Shown here: positions 54,023 through 63,383 of the stretch, one piece after another
Position numbering within the stretch: position 1 is the first letter of the stretch
Layout: each line of letters starts with the position of its first letter
From: Micromonospora cremea
GTDB taxonomy: Bacteria > Actinomycetota > Actinomycetes > Mycobacteriales > Micromonosporaceae
Direction of reading: 5' to 3'
Assembly (NCBI RefSeq): GCF_900143515.1
Contig: NZ_FSQT01000002.1
Location: forward strand, 2,419,501-2,483,500
Length of the DNA: 64,000 nt
Program-made: the position numbers and the translations under genes
The notes under the pieces: model-generated
Database searches by the model: none
Seen by the model: only the letters and a program-made list of their open reading frames with translations
What the model was told of the DNA's origin: nothing

Positions 54023-55554
54023 TGTCCAACTTCCCGTTCCTCTCGGTGCTCACCGTGGCGCCGCTGGTCGGCGCCCTGGTGGTGGCGTTCCTGCCGCGCC
54101 ACCGGCCGGAGCTGGCCAAGCAGGTGGCGTTCGCCTGGTCGCTGCTGGTGCTGGTGCTCTCGGTGGTGATGTGGGTCAGCTTCAATGCCGGCGGTGACCG
54201 CTTCCAGTTCCGCGAGTCGTACTCGTGGATCCCGAACTGGGGTGTCAGCTTCACCTTCGCCGCCGACGGCATCGCGCTGGTGATGCTGATGCTGATCGCG
54301 GTGCTGGTTCCGCTGGTGATCCTGGCGTCCTGGCACGACGCGGAGTCGTCGAAGCGGTCGGTGCCCGTCTACTTCGCACTGCTGCTGGTCCTCGAGTGCA
54401 CGATGATCGGCGTCTTCGCCGCCGCCGACGTCTTCCTGTTCTACGTGTTCTTCGAGGTCATGCTGGTGCCGATGTACTTCCTGATCGGCAGCTACGGCGG
54501 CCACCAGCGGCAGTACGCGGCGGTGAAGTTCTTCCTCTACTCGCTCGTCGGCGGCCTGTTCATGCTGGCCGCGGTGATCGGGCTGTGGGTGGTCGGCGGG
54601 AAGACCTTCGACTGGCAGGCGCTGTCGCAGGTCGACATCAGCACCGGCACCGAGCGCTGGCTGTTCCTCGGCTTCTTCCTCGCGTTCGCCATCAAGGCAC
54701 CGTTCTTCCCGTTCCACACCTGGCTGCCGGACGCCGGTGGCGCCGCACCGGCGGGCGCCGCGGCGCTGCTGGTCGGCGTGCTGGACAAGGTCGGCACGTT
54801 CGGCATCCTGCGCTACTGCCTGCCGCTGTTCCCCGAGGCGTCGAAGTGGTTCGCGCCGTGGGCGTTGGCGTTGGGCGTGATCGGCATCGTCTACGCCGCG
54901 CTGCTGGCGGTCGGCCAGAACGACCTCAAGCGGCTGGTGTCGTACACCTCGATCGCGCACTTCGGCTTCATCGGGGTGGGCATCTTCGCCTTCACCACCC
55001 AGGCCGGCACCGGCGCGGTGCTCTACATGCTCAACCACGGCCTGGCCACCGGCCTGCTCTTCCTGGTGGTGGGCATGCTGATCACCCGGCGCGGCTCGGC
55101 CCTGATCAGTGACTTCGGTGGTGCCGGCAAGCTGGTCCCGGTGCTCGCCGGGGTGCTCTTCTTCGCCGGTCTCGCCTCGCTCGCGCTGCCCGGCACCGCG
55201 CCGTTCATCTCCGAGTTCCTGGTGCTGATCGGCACCTTCACGGTGAACAAGCCGGTCGCGGTCATCGCCACACTCGGCATCATCCTGGCCGCCGCGTACG
55301 TGCTGTGGATGGTGCAGCGCACCACCCAGGGAACGCTCAACCCGGCACTGACCGAGGTCGACGGCATGCGTCGGGACCTCAACCTGCGCGAGAAGGTCGT
55401 GGTCGCCCCGCTGATCGCGCTGATCGTGCTGCTCGGCTTCTACCCCAAGCCGGTCACTGACGTGATCAACCCCGCCGTCCAGGCGACCATGGACGACATC
55501 GGCAGGACCGACCCCGCCCCGTCGGTGGGCACCGTCCAGGAGGCGGCAAAGTGA
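54022..55554 (+). CDS. nuoM: NADH-quinone oxidoreductase subunit M
   Basis: Second antiporter-like proton pump. About 14 helices; markers are the conserved glutamate in FYVFFEVMLVPMYFLIG and PFFPFHTWLPDAG. 510 residues. ATG at 54022 overlaps the stop of the linker ORF. Its stop overlaps nuoN (GTGA). Confidence 0.96.
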   Translation: MSNFPFLSVLTVAPLVGALVVAFLPRHRPELAKQVAFAWSLLVLVLSVVMWVSFNAGGDRFQFRESYSWIPNWGVSFTFAADGIALVMLMLIAVLVPLVILASWHDAESSKRSVPVYFALLLVLECTMIGVFAAADVFLFYVFFEVMLVPMYFLIGSYGGHQRQYAAVKFFLYSLVGGLFMLAAVIGLWVVGGKTFDWQALSQVDISTGTERWLFLGFFLAFAIKAPFFPFHTWLPDAGGAAPAGAAALLVGVLDKVGTFGILRYCLPLFPEASKWFAPWALALGVIGIVYAALLAVGQNDLKRLVSYTSIAHFGFIGVGIFAFTTQAGTGAVLYMLNHGLATGLLFLVVGMLITRRGSALISDFGGAGKLVPVLAGVLFFAGLASLALPGTAPFISEFLVLIGTFTVNKPVAVIATLGIILAAAYVLWMVQRTTQGTLNPALTEVDGMRRDLNLREKVVVAPLIALIVLLGFYPKPVTDVINPAVQATMDDIGRTDPAPSVGTVQEAAK

Positions 55555-57104
55555 CCGAGTTGAAACTGCCGTCGCTCAACTACGCGGCGCTCGCCCCGAT
55601 CATGATCATGCTGGGCGTCGCCCTGCTCGGCGTGCTGGTCGAGGCCTTCGTCCCCCGGCGCCTGCGGCACGTCGTGCAGCTGACGCTGGCCCTGCTGGCC
55701 GTCCTCGCCGCGCTGACCATGGTGGTCCTCAACGCCGACGACCGGATCATCACCGCCGGCCAGGCCCTCGCGGTGGACGGACCGACGCTCTTCCTCCAGG
55801 GCGCGATCCTGGTGCTGGCCGCGATGGCGCTGCTGCTGATCGGTGACCGCTCGGTGGAGCGCGGCGGGGCGTTCGTCGCCCAGGCCGCGGTGACCGCCGA
55901 GTCGGCCGACGACCGGCGGCAGGCCGAGGGGCGCAACGGCCTCACCGAGGTCTACCCGCTCACCACGTTCGCGATCGGCGGCATGCTGATCTTCGTGGCG
56001 GCGAACGACCTGCTGACGATGTTCATCGCGCTGGAAGTCTTCTCGCTGCCGCTGTACCTGCTCTGCGCGCTGGCTCGTCGCCGGCGGCTGCTGAGCCAGG
56101 AGGCGGCGATGAAGTACTTCCTGCTCGGCGCGTACGCCTCGGCGTTCTTCCTGTTCGGCGTGGCCCTGATCTACGGCTTCACCGCCGGCATTCCGGGCCG
56201 CGTGGCCGGGGTCGACTTCGCCACCATCAACGCGGCGGTGACCGAGTCGCCGGCCAGCCCGGTGCTGCTCTTCGCCGGCATGGCGCTGCTCGCCATCGGC
56301 CTGCTCTTCAAGGCCGCGGCGGCCCCGTTCCACGTGTGGACGCCGGACGTCTACCAGGGCGCGCCGACCCCGGTCACCGGCTTCATGGCCGCCTGCACCA
56401 AGGTCGCCGCGTTCGGCGCGCTGCTGCGCGTCTTCCACGTCGCGTTCGCCGGCGCCGCCTGGGACTTCACTCCGGTGCTCGGCGCGGTGGCGGTGCTGAC
56501 CATGCTGGTCGGCGCGGTGCTCGCGGTGACCCAGACCGACATCAAGCGGCTGCTCGCGTACTCCTCGATCGCCAACGCCGGCTACCTGCTGGTCGGCGTG
56601 CTGGCGCCGGGCCGGGAAGGGCTCGCCGGCACCATGTTCTACCTGGTCGCGTACGGCTTCTCGGTGCTCGCCGCGTTTGCCGTGGTGACCCTCGTCCGGG
56701 ACGACGACGGGGAGGCCACCCACCTGTCCCGCTGGGCCGGGCTGGGCCGGCGCTCGCCGTTCTTCGCCGGGCTGTTCACGTTCATCCTGCTGGCCTTCGC
56801 CGGCATCCCGCTGACCAGCGGCTTCATGAGCAAGTTCGCGGTCTTCGGTGCGGCGCTGGACGGCGGCCAGGCCTGGCTGGTGATCGCCGGTGTGCTGACC
56901 AGCATGGTGCTGGCCTTCCCGTACCTGCGGGTCGTGGTGATGATGTGGCTCTCCGAGCCGGGCGAGTCCACGCCGACCGTCACCGTGCCCGGCGGCCTCA
57001 CCTCCGCCGCGCTGATGATCGGCGTGCTGGCCACCCTGGTGCTGGGCATCGCCCCGGCGCCGCTGCTCGACCTGGCCACCGGAGCCGCCGACTTCGTGCG
57101 ATGA
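55551..57104 (+). CDS. nuoN: NADH-quinone oxidoreductase subunit N
   Basis: Third antiporter-like proton pump and last nuo gene. About 14 helices; LEVFSLPLYLLCALAR, APFHVWTPDVYQGAPTPVT and SKFAVFGAAL are diagnostic. 517 residues. GTG at 55551 overlaps the nuoM stop. A strong terminator follows 16 nt after the stop. Confidence 0.96.
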   Translation: MTELKLPSLNYAALAPIMIMLGVALLGVLVEAFVPRRLRHVVQLTLALLAVLAALTMVVLNADDRIITAGQALAVDGPTLFLQGAILVLAAMALLLIGDRSVERGGAFVAQAAVTAESADDRRQAEGRNGLTEVYPLTTFAIGGMLIFVAANDLLTMFIALEVFSLPLYLLCALARRRRLLSQEAAMKYFLLGAYASAFFLFGVALIYGFTAGIPGRVAGVDFATINAAVTESPASPVLLFAGMALLAIGLLFKAAAAPFHVWTPDVYQGAPTPVTGFMAACTKVAAFGALLRVFHVAFAGAAWDFTPVLGAVAVLTMLVGAVLAVTQTDIKRLLAYSSIANAGYLLVGVLAPGREGLAGTMFYLVAYGFSVLAAFAVVTLVRDDDGEATHLSRWAGLGRRSPFFAGLFTFILLAFAGIPLTSGFMSKFAVFGAALDGGQAWLVIAGVLTSMVLAFPYLRVVVMMWLSEPGESTPTVTVPGGLTSAALMIGVLATLVLGIAPAPLLDLATGAADFVR

Positions 57105-57120
57105 CCAGAGCCTCGGCAAC

Positions 57121-57156
57121 CCGGGGGCCGGCACGCGTTCGCGTGCCGGCCCCCGG
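57121..57156 (+). terminator. nuo operon terminator
   Basis: A perfect 16-bp GC-rich stem (57121-57136 / 57141-57156) with a 4-nt GTTC loop, right after nuoN. No T-tract. Confidence 0.85.
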
Positions 57157-57206
57157 TGCGTATCCCCCGCCCGGAGCAGGTAGAACGGGTGTGGCATGGT
57201 TGATGC

Positions 57207-58280
57207 GTGGTGATTCCGGCTGGCGAGCGTTCAGGTGCCACCGGCTCCGGCGGTCGGCGGGGTCGGGCGAGCACGAGTCAGTTCGGCGCGCTCGGCCTCC
57301 ATCTCGCCGATCCCCGCGTCGAGGCGTCCGTGCTGGGCCTGCTGGACGGGGTCGAGGTCGAGCTGCGGGCCAGTGTGGCCAGTGCCGACCCGTTCGTCAC
57401 CGAGGCCGCCCGGCACCTCGTCGAGGCCGGCGGCAAGCGGTTCCGGCCGCTGCTGGTGGCGCTGGGCGCCCAGTTCGGTGACCCCACAAGCCCGCAGGTG
57501 GTCCCGGCGGCGGTGGTGATGGAGCTCACCCACCTGGCCACTCTGTACCACGACGACGTGATGGACGAGGCGGCCGTGCGGCGGGGCGCGCCGAGCGCGA
57601 ACTCCCGCTGGACCAACTCGGTGGCCATCCTGGTCGGTGACTACCTCTTCGCCCGGGCCGCGGACATCGCGGCCGACCTGGGCCCGGACGCGGTCCGGTT
57701 GCAGGCGCGGACCTTCGCCCGACTGGTGCACGGCCAGATCGCGGAGACCGTCGGGCCGCGCGCCGGCGACGACCCGGTCGCGCATTACCTGCACGTGATC
57801 GCCGAGAAGACGGGCTCCCTGATCGCCACGTCGGCCCGGTTCGGCGGCCTGTTCGGCGGCGCCTGCACCGAGCACGTCGAGGCGCTGGCCGGGTACGGCG
57901 AGACGATCGGCGTCGCCTTCCAGCTCTCCGACGACCTGCTGGACATCGCCTCCGAGTCGGTGCAGTCGGGCAAGACGCCCGGCACGGACCTGCGCGAGGG
58001 TGTCCCCACACTGCCGGTGCTCTACGCCCGCGCGGCGGGCGACTTCGACGCGTCCTCGATGCGGCTGCGGGAGATCCTGGCGACCGGCCCGCTGACCGAC
58101 GACGCGCTGCACGCCGAGGCGCTGGGGCTGCTCCGGGAGAGTCCGGCGCTCAAGCGTGCCCGGGAGACCGTGCGCAGCTACGCCGAGGACGCTCGCGCGC
58201 GCCTCGCCCCGCTGCCGGCCGGCCCGTCCCGCCGCGCCCTCGAGTCGCTCTGCGACTACATCGCCGACCGCACCAGCTGA
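57207..58280 (+). CDS. Long-chain polyprenyl diphosphate synthase
   Basis: Builds an all-trans isoprenoid chain, most likely the menaquinone side chain. Aspartate motifs DDVMDE (first) and DDLLD (second), plus GGKRFRP, GQIAE and KTPGTDLREGVPTLPVL, define the family. 357 residues, slightly long from a Gly/Arg-rich N-terminus. GTG at 57207 is preceded 6 nt upstream by CATGGT, a weak -10. Location right after nuo and with menG/menJ supports a quinone role. Chain length cannot be read with confidence. Confidence 0.9.
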   Translation: MVIPAGERSGATGSGGRRGRASTSQFGALGLHLADPRVEASVLGLLDGVEVELRASVASADPFVTEAARHLVEAGGKRFRPLLVALGAQFGDPTSPQVVPAAVVMELTHLATLYHDDVMDEAAVRRGAPSANSRWTNSVAILVGDYLFARAADIAADLGPDAVRLQARTFARLVHGQIAETVGPRAGDDPVAHYLHVIAEKTGSLIATSARFGGLFGGACTEHVEALAGYGETIGVAFQLSDDLLDIASESVQSGKTPGTDLREGVPTLPVLYARAAGDFDASSMRLREILATGPLTDDALHAEALGLLRESPALKRARETVRSYAEDARARLAPLPAGPSRRALESLCDYIADRTS

Positions 58281-59485
58281 TCTCCGGCTCGACCCGCCCC
58301 GGCGGCGATGCGGGTCAGCAGGCGGCTGCCGACGAGCATCAGAGCGGCGGCGAGCAGCATGGACACCGCCGCCGTGGTCCACATCGTTGGGTAGCCGAGG
58401 TGGGCGGCGAGCGGGCCGAGGCTCAGTGGGCCGAGACAGCCGCCCGCGTACACCCCGGTCTGGGTGATCGAGGTGGCGGCGGCTGGGGCCTGCGGGTGGA
58501 GCCGGACCACCGCGAAGTTCACCAGGCCGGGCCAGGCCCAGCCCAGGCCGAAACCGAGCACCACGCCGGCCACCAGCGGCACCGCGCCGGTCAGCGCGAG
58601 CAGGCCCAGCCCGCCGGCGCCGACCACCAGCATCGCGGCGATGAGCGCGATGTGGCCGCTGGCGCGGCGGTCGGCCAGCCAGCCGGCACCGACCCGGGCG
58701 GCCACGCAGACCGCGCTGCCCAGGGTCAGCGTCAGACCGGCGAGGCCCGGTGAGAGCCCCCGGGCGGCCGCCGAGTCCACCAGGAAGGTGCCCAGCGCGT
58801 TGGCTGCGGCCGCGGCCAGCGTCGCCGCCACACCGATCACGACCAGGGCGACCGTGGCCCGGCCAGCACGCGTGGCGCCGGCCCGTCGGGCCCGGCCGGG
58901 CAGCTGCCGAGGTACGGCGGGCAGCGTCGTCAGCGCCGCACCGGCGGCGGCCACGAACGCCCAGCGCCAGCCGGCGGTGAGCGCGATGGTGGGCACCGCC
59001 GCCCCGGCTAGCAGGGTGGAGACCGGGATGGCCGCCTGCTTGACGCCGAACGACAGCCCCTGCCGACGGGTCGGAACATGCTGCGCCAGCGCGGCGTTGC
59101 TGGCCAACTGCCCGAGGGCGTTCGCGGCGGCGCTGAGCGCCAGCAGCCCGACCAGCACGGGGTACGACCGGGCGAGCACCGCCACGGCGAGCATCGACCC
59201 GGCGGCCAGCACGATGCCGCAGCGGGCCACCACGGTCGGCCCGTACCGCTCGACCAGGCGGCCGGAGGGCACCGAGGCCAGCGCGCTGACCCCGAAGTAG
59301 ACGGCCACGGCCAGGCCCAGGCCGGCCGGGGAGAACCCGAGGTCCGCGCCCATCTGCACGGCGAGGCCACCGAGCAGGAAGACGGGCAGCACGCAGGCCA
59401 CGGTGGTGAGGACAGCACCGGCGCTGGCCCGGATCGGGCGGGTCCGGGCGGTGTCCGGGGCGGAGGTGAGGGTGGTGTCGTTCAT
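58256..59485 (-). CDS. MFS transporter
   Basis: Probable 12-helix major-facilitator exporter or importer. The region between helices 2 and 3 (PSGRLVERYGPTVVARCG) matches the MFS loop motif. 409 residues. The 3' end overlaps that of the polyprenyl synthase by 25 nt on the opposite strand. Minus-strand TAGGTT 9 nt before the ATG is a likely -10. Substrate unknown. It is divergent from the IclR regulator, a possible controller (inference). Confidence 0.87.
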   Translation of the reverse strand: MNDTTLTSAPDTARTRPIRASAGAVLTTVACVLPVFLLGGLAVQMGADLGFSPAGLGLAVAVYFGVSALASVPSGRLVERYGPTVVARCGIVLAAGSMLAVAVLARSYPVLVGLLALSAAANALGQLASNAALAQHVPTRRQGLSFGVKQAAIPVSTLLAGAAVPTIALTAGWRWAFVAAAGAALTTLPAVPRQLPGRARRAGATRAGRATVALVVIGVAATLAAAAANALGTFLVDSAAARGLSPGLAGLTLTLGSAVCVAARVGAGWLADRRASGHIALIAAMLVVGAGGLGLLALTGAVPLVAGVVLGFGLGWAWPGLVNFAVVRLHPQAPAAATSITQTGVYAGGCLGPLSLGPLAAHLGYPTMWTTAAVSMLLAAALMLVGSRLLTRIAAGAGRAGDQLVRSAM

Positions 59486-59576
59486 CGTCCGGCAAACCTA
59501 CGCGAGTGGCGCTCGGACCACTCCCGGTGACCGTCGGTGCACGACCCGTGGATGGTGATCTGGCATCCTCGACCCG

Positions 59577-59602
59577 AACAGGCATTTCGCACCCGGCCTG
59601 TT
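59577..59602. promoter_or_regulatory. Inverted repeat at IclR-MFS divergent promoters
   Basis: AACAGGC (59577-59583) and GCCTGTT (59596-59602) form a perfect 7-bp repeat 12 nt apart, just upstream of the TATGGT -10 (59608-59613) of the IclR gene. A run of five T follows. Probable operator of the IclR protein. Confidence 0.5.
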
Positions 59603-59639
59603 TTTCATATGGTGTAAGTCCCCGGCGGCGGAGGTGGTT

Positions 59640-60422
59640 GTGCGCGACCCCTTGGCAGAACCTTCGGACCTGATTCGCAGCGTGTCCCGAGCACTGCGGG
59701 TGCTGGAGTCGGTCGGTCGCGCCCCGAAGGGCCTGACGGTCAAGCAGATCGCCCGGCGGTGCGAGCTGACCGTGGCCACCACGTACCACCTGGTCCGCAC
59801 CCTGGCCTACGAGGGCTACGTGATCCGTCGAGAGGACGGCACGTACATCGTGGGGTTGGAGGTGGCCGACCGCTACCGGGAGCTGGTGACCGCCTTCCGG
59901 GGGCCGCCGGCGGTCGGTGAGACGCTGCGGCGGGCCGCCGCGGACACCGGCTACAGCCACTACCTGGGACGCTTCGTCGGTGGCCAGGTCGCCATCACGG
60001 CGGTCGCCGAGGGGCCCCGGTCGCCCTACCTGGAAGACCTGGTCCCCGGCTTCGACGAGGGGGCGCACGCCACCGCCCTCGGCAAGTCCCTACTCGCCAC
60101 CCTCACCGCCGAACAACGCTTCCGCTACCTCCGGGAGTACGGCATGCGGCCGTTCACCACCGCGACGTTGACCAGCACCGAGACGTTCGAGGCCGACATC
60201 GCCGCCGGCGACCGGCGCGGGATGCAGTTGGAGCTGGGTCAGTTCCGCCAGGGGGTGGCCTGTGCGTCGGTGCTGGTCACGCCGGACAAGGACATGGAAC
60301 GCCGGGTCGTGCTCGCCTGCGCGCTGCCGGCCAGCGAGATGATGACCTCCGCCCGGGTGGTCCGGGCCAAGCTGCTCACGGTGGCCCGCGCCGTCGCCGA
60401 CGGCATCGCCACCGACCACTGA
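59640..60422 (+). CDS. IclR-family transcriptional regulator
   Basis: Winged helix in residues 10-75 (GLTVKQIARRCELTVATTYHLVRTLAYEGYV) and the IclR effector domain in the rest (YLGRFVGGQVAITAVAEG, GFDEGAHATALGKSLLA, RQGVACASVLVTP). 260 residues, normal. GTG at 59640 is preferred over GTG at 59634 because GGAGG is then 6 nt upstream. TATGGT (59608-59613) is a good -10. The target may be the divergent MFS gene or itself. Ligand unknown. Confidence 0.9.
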   Translation: MRDPLAEPSDLIRSVSRALRVLESVGRAPKGLTVKQIARRCELTVATTYHLVRTLAYEGYVIRREDGTYIVGLEVADRYRELVTAFRGPPAVGETLRRAAADTGYSHYLGRFVGGQVAITAVAEGPRSPYLEDLVPGFDEGAHATALGKSLLATLTAEQRFRYLREYGMRPFTTATLTSTETFEADIAAGDRRGMQLELGQFRQGVACASVLVTPDKDMERRVVLACALPASEMMTSARVVRAKLLTVARAVADGIATDH

Positions 60423-60431
60423 CACGGATGC

Positions 60432-60468
60432 CGAGAGGCCCTCTCCCAGGCTGGGAGAGGGCCTCTCG
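60432..60468. terminator. Bidirectional terminator between IclR and phoX
   Basis: A perfect 17-bp stem (60432-60448 / 60452-60468) with a 3-nt loop, between two converging genes. Confidence 0.85.
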
Positions 60469-60500
60469 TGGCGGTCCAGCGCCGGACCGCCGGAGCAACG

Positions 60501-62627
60501 TCAGCTGCCCACCGGGCCGCCGTCCAGGCGCCAGGTGACCACCACACCCGGCTTGGCGTAGTCGCCGTCGGGCCAGTTGGAGGCCGGGTTCTCCACCGAG
60601 GCCCCGGTGATCTCACCCGGGTGCTGCACGGCGACGAAGACCGAGCGGTTGTCGCCGGTGATGAACGGGCCGCAGGTCTCCGCGCCGATCGGCACGGTGA
60701 GGAACTGCTTGAGGTGGCCGCGCTCCGGGCCCTCCACCGCGGTGGCGAAGAGGCCGTCGTTGCTGCCCAGCGCGTTGCCGTCCGTGGAGATCCACAAGTT
60801 GCCGGTGGCGTCGAAGGCGACGTTGTCCGGGCAGGAGATCGGGGAGACCCTGGTCCTGTCGTACCCGGCGAAGAACGTCGACGGGTCGGTCGGGTCACCG
60901 CAGACGATCGGCAGCGACCAGGCGAACGTCTCGGCGGTGTTGTCGCCGCCGTCCTCGACCAGCTCCAGGATCTGCCCGTGCTTGTTGGCGTTTCGCGGGT
61001 TCGCCTCGTCGGCCTTCGGGTTGCTGCCGACGCCCCGGTTGGTGTTGTTCGTCAGCGCCACGTACACCTTGCCGGTGAGCAGGCTCGGCTCGACGTCCTC
61101 GGGGCGGTCCATCTTGGTCGCGCCGACCTTGTCGCCGGCGAGCCGGGTGAAGGTGAGCACGTCCGCGGCGGTCATCCCGGCGACGAACGAACGGTTGCCG
61201 CTGACCAGCTTGATCCAGCGGCCCCGGCCGTCGAACGCGCCGTCGGCGGGAAGCTCGCCCGAGCCGTCGATCTCGGCTGCGCTGGTCTGGTCCAGCTTCG
61301 CCACGTACAGGGTGCCGGACTCCAACAGCGTCAGGTTGTGCTTGCGGGCGGCCCAGGAGTTGCCCTTCATGAACTTGTTGTCCGAGACGAACTTGTACAG
61401 GTAGTCGAACCGCTCGTCGTCGCCCATGTACGCGACCACGCGGCCGTCCTTCGCCACGATCACGTTCGCGCCCTCGTGCTTGAACCGGCCCATCGCGGTG
61501 TGCTTGCGCGGGCGGCTCTCCGGGTCGAACGGGTCGATCTCGACGATCCAGCCGAACCGGTGCGCCTCGTTGGGGTGCCTGGCCAGGTCGAAGCGCTCGT
61601 CGGCGCGCTCCCATTTGCGGCTGCCGCTCGGGTAGCGGGACGCCGTGCTGATGCCGTACCGGTCCAGCTTCGGCTTCAGCTCCGCCGGTGCCCCGTCGGC
61701 GCCGACGAAGTACTGGTTGAAGTTCTCCTCGCCGGAGAGCACCGTGCCCCACGGGGTCACGCCGCCCGCGCAGTTGTTCAGCGTGCCGACGACCGTACGG
61801 CCCCTGGGGTCGGCGGCGGTCTTCAGCCAGGCCGAGCCGGCAGCCGGGCCGGTCAGGTCGAACTTGGTGCCGAGCGCGGTGACCCGGCGGTTGTACGGCC
61901 GGCGGCCGTTGTCGACCGGCTTCCACTGCCCGGTGCCGGCGACCCGCTCGATCTCCACCACGGACATGCCGTGCGCGGCCATCGCGGTGCGCAGCTGCTC
62001 CACCGACAGCCCGTCCAGGCCCGGGAAGCCCGGGAACATCAGGTCCTCGTTGGTGTACTCGTGGTTGACCACGAGCAGCGCCCGGTTGCCCCGCTTGTCC
62101 AGCGGTAGCACGCCCACGAAGTCGTTGTTGTAGCCGAACTGCTTCGACTGCGCGGCGGCGGTCTGCTCGTGCACGTTGAACTCGGGCGCGCCCGGCACAA
62201 CCGGGTCGCCCCACTTGATGACCACGGCGTGGTCGTACCCGTTCGGCACGACCAGGGTGTCCAACTTGTTCGGCGGGATCGGCTTGAAGGTCAGCGCCCC
62301 GCTGCCGACACCGGTGCTGGCGCGTCCGAAACCGAACGCCTCCGGGACGTCCGGGATGGCCGGGGCGGCCATGGCCGGCGACGCACCGGCCAGCGCACCG
62401 GCCGCCGCACCACCGAAGCCGAGGACCAGCGCCCCGACCGCGCCGACCCGGACCACGCCGCGCCGTGAGACCTCCGCGTTCACCACGTCACCGAAGTACG
62501 CGTTGTCGGAGGTGTTCGGGACCGGGTGGTCACAGGCGTTTCCGCAGCGGTAGAGACAGGTCATGGCGTCACGGCTGCCGTGGCGGGTCGCGCCCAACAG
62601 CGGGAGCAGCCGGGGACGGTCGCTCAT
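60501..62627 (-). CDS. phoX: PhoX-type alkaline phosphatase, Tat-exported
   Basis: Calcium- and iron-dependent phosphatase of the DUF839/PhoX family, acting outside the cell to release phosphate from organic esters. The N-terminal region has CLYRCGNACDHPVPNTSDN and a twin-arginine signal (SRRGVVRV) followed by a hydrophobic stretch to about residue 95. Blocks LLVVNHEYTNEDLMFPG and GEIDPFDP-like acidic segments are typical. 708 residues with ATG at 62627, chosen because AGGAGG lies 7 nt upstream. A PHO box lies about 100 nt upstream. Confidence 0.9.
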   Translation of the reverse strand: MSDRPRLLPLLGATRHGSRDAMTCLYRCGNACDHPVPNTSDNAYFGDVVNAEVSRRGVVRVGAVGALVLGFGGAAAGALAGASPAMAAPAIPDVPEAFGFGRASTGVGSGALTFKPIPPNKLDTLVVPNGYDHAVVIKWGDPVVPGAPEFNVHEQTAAAQSKQFGYNNDFVGVLPLDKRGNRALLVVNHEYTNEDLMFPGFPGLDGLSVEQLRTAMAAHGMSVVEIERVAGTGQWKPVDNGRRPYNRRVTALGTKFDLTGPAAGSAWLKTAADPRGRTVVGTLNNCAGGVTPWGTVLSGEENFNQYFVGADGAPAELKPKLDRYGISTASRYPSGSRKWERADERFDLARHPNEAHRFGWIVEIDPFDPESRPRKHTAMGRFKHEGANVIVAKDGRVVAYMGDDERFDYLYKFVSDNKFMKGNSWAARKHNLTLLESGTLYVAKLDQTSAAEIDGSGELPADGAFDGRGRWIKLVSGNRSFVAGMTAADVLTFTRLAGDKVGATKMDRPEDVEPSLLTGKVYVALTNNTNRGVGSNPKADEANPRNANKHGQILELVEDGGDNTAETFAWSLPIVCGDPTDPSTFFAGYDRTRVSPISCPDNVAFDATGNLWISTDGNALGSNDGLFATAVEGPERGHLKQFLTVPIGAETCGPFITGDNRSVFVAVQHPGEITGASVENPASNWPDGDYAKPGVVVTWRLDGGPVGS

Positions 62628-62729
62628 GGAGGAGCCTCCTGGGAGGGTCGGTGGCACGCGGGATCAGTCGTTGGCCGGGCGTACCTGCCGGACGCTAGGA
62701 GGACGCGGTGAGCGGTCGTCGGCCGCGAT

Positions 62730-62751
62730 GTGAACCAGGCGTGAACACCTC
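62730..62751 (-). promoter_or_regulatory. PHO box (PhoP operator) upstream of phoX
   Basis: On the minus strand GTTCAC occurs at 62746-62741 and 62735-62730, exactly 11 nt apart, as in the two 11-nt direct-repeat units GTTCACGCCTG and GTTCACATCGC of actinomycete PhoP sites. It faces phoX. Phosphate control by PhoR-PhoP is the expected meaning. Confidence 0.75.
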
Positions 62752-62867
62752 TGTGGGCGCCGGCCGCGCGCAACCGGTCTGACCTCGGGCTGAACCGATC
62801 GGCATGACCGCACGTATTCACGAGCGAACGCACCGCCGGACGCGCGCCGGGAAGCGAGGAGACCGCC

Positions 62868-63383
62868 ATCAGCGACCACGACGCCCAACTGCTGCGCGCG
62901 CTGCACGAGGAGCACGCGGAGGCGCTGTACGCACACGCCCTCCGGCTGGTCAACGGGGACCGGCAGCGGGCTGAGGACCTGGTGCAGGAGACGCTGCTGC
63001 GGGCCTGGCGGCACCCGGAGTCGCTCGATCCGCGACGCGGGTCGGTGCGGGCCTGGCTCTTCACCACCGCCCGCAACCTCGCCATCGACGCCTGGCGGCG
63101 GCGGTCCACCCGGGTCGGTGAGGTTTTCACCGACGAGATGCCCGAACCGCCGGAGGTGGTCGACGAGGCCGAACGCGCCGTGGAGGCGTGGACCGTCGCC
63201 GAGGCGCTCAACCGGCTCAGCCCGACCCACCGCGAGGTGCTAGTCGAGTGCTTCTACCAGGGGCGGTCGGTGGCCGAGGCGGCATCCCGGCTGGGCGTGC
63301 CACCGGGCACCGTGAAGTCCCGCACCCACTACGCGCTGCGGTCACTACGGTTGGTCCTGGCTGAGATGGGAGTGACGGGATGA
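62868..63383 (+). CDS. ECF RNA polymerase sigma factor (start codon anomalous)
   Basis: Directs RNA polymerase to a small regulon. Region 2 (ALHEEHAEALYAHALRLV, AEDLVQETLLRAWRHP, VRAWLFTTARNLAIDAWRRR) and region 4 (LSPTHREVLVECFYQGRS, AEAASRLGVPPGTVKSRTHY) are complete; the SigK-like subgroup is likely. No ATG, GTG or TTG exists in frame before region 2. The frame is open upstream to 62808, and the Shine-Dalgarno AGGAG sits 7 nt before ATC at 62868. Either ATC is used, a CTG is used, or an ATG was lost by mutation or error. Its stop overlaps the anti-sigma start. Confidence 0.88.
   Translation: MSDHDAQLLRALHEEHAEALYAHALRLVNGDRQRAEDLVQETLLRAWRHPESLDPRRGSVRAWLFTTARNLAIDAWRRRSTRVGEVFTDEMPEPPEVVDEAERAVEAWTVAEALNRLSPTHREVLVECFYQGRSVAEAASRLGVPPGTVKSRTHYALRSLRLVLAEMGVTG

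Noticed and set aside
46377..54272. Long antisense frames over nuoG-nuoM
   Set aside because: Typical high-GC mirror frames, rich in Arg, Gln and His with no conserved motifs.
57231..60068. 945-codon minus-strand frame across the polyprenyl synthase, MFS and IclR genes
   Set aside because: Crosses three well-supported genes and contains no recognisable domain.
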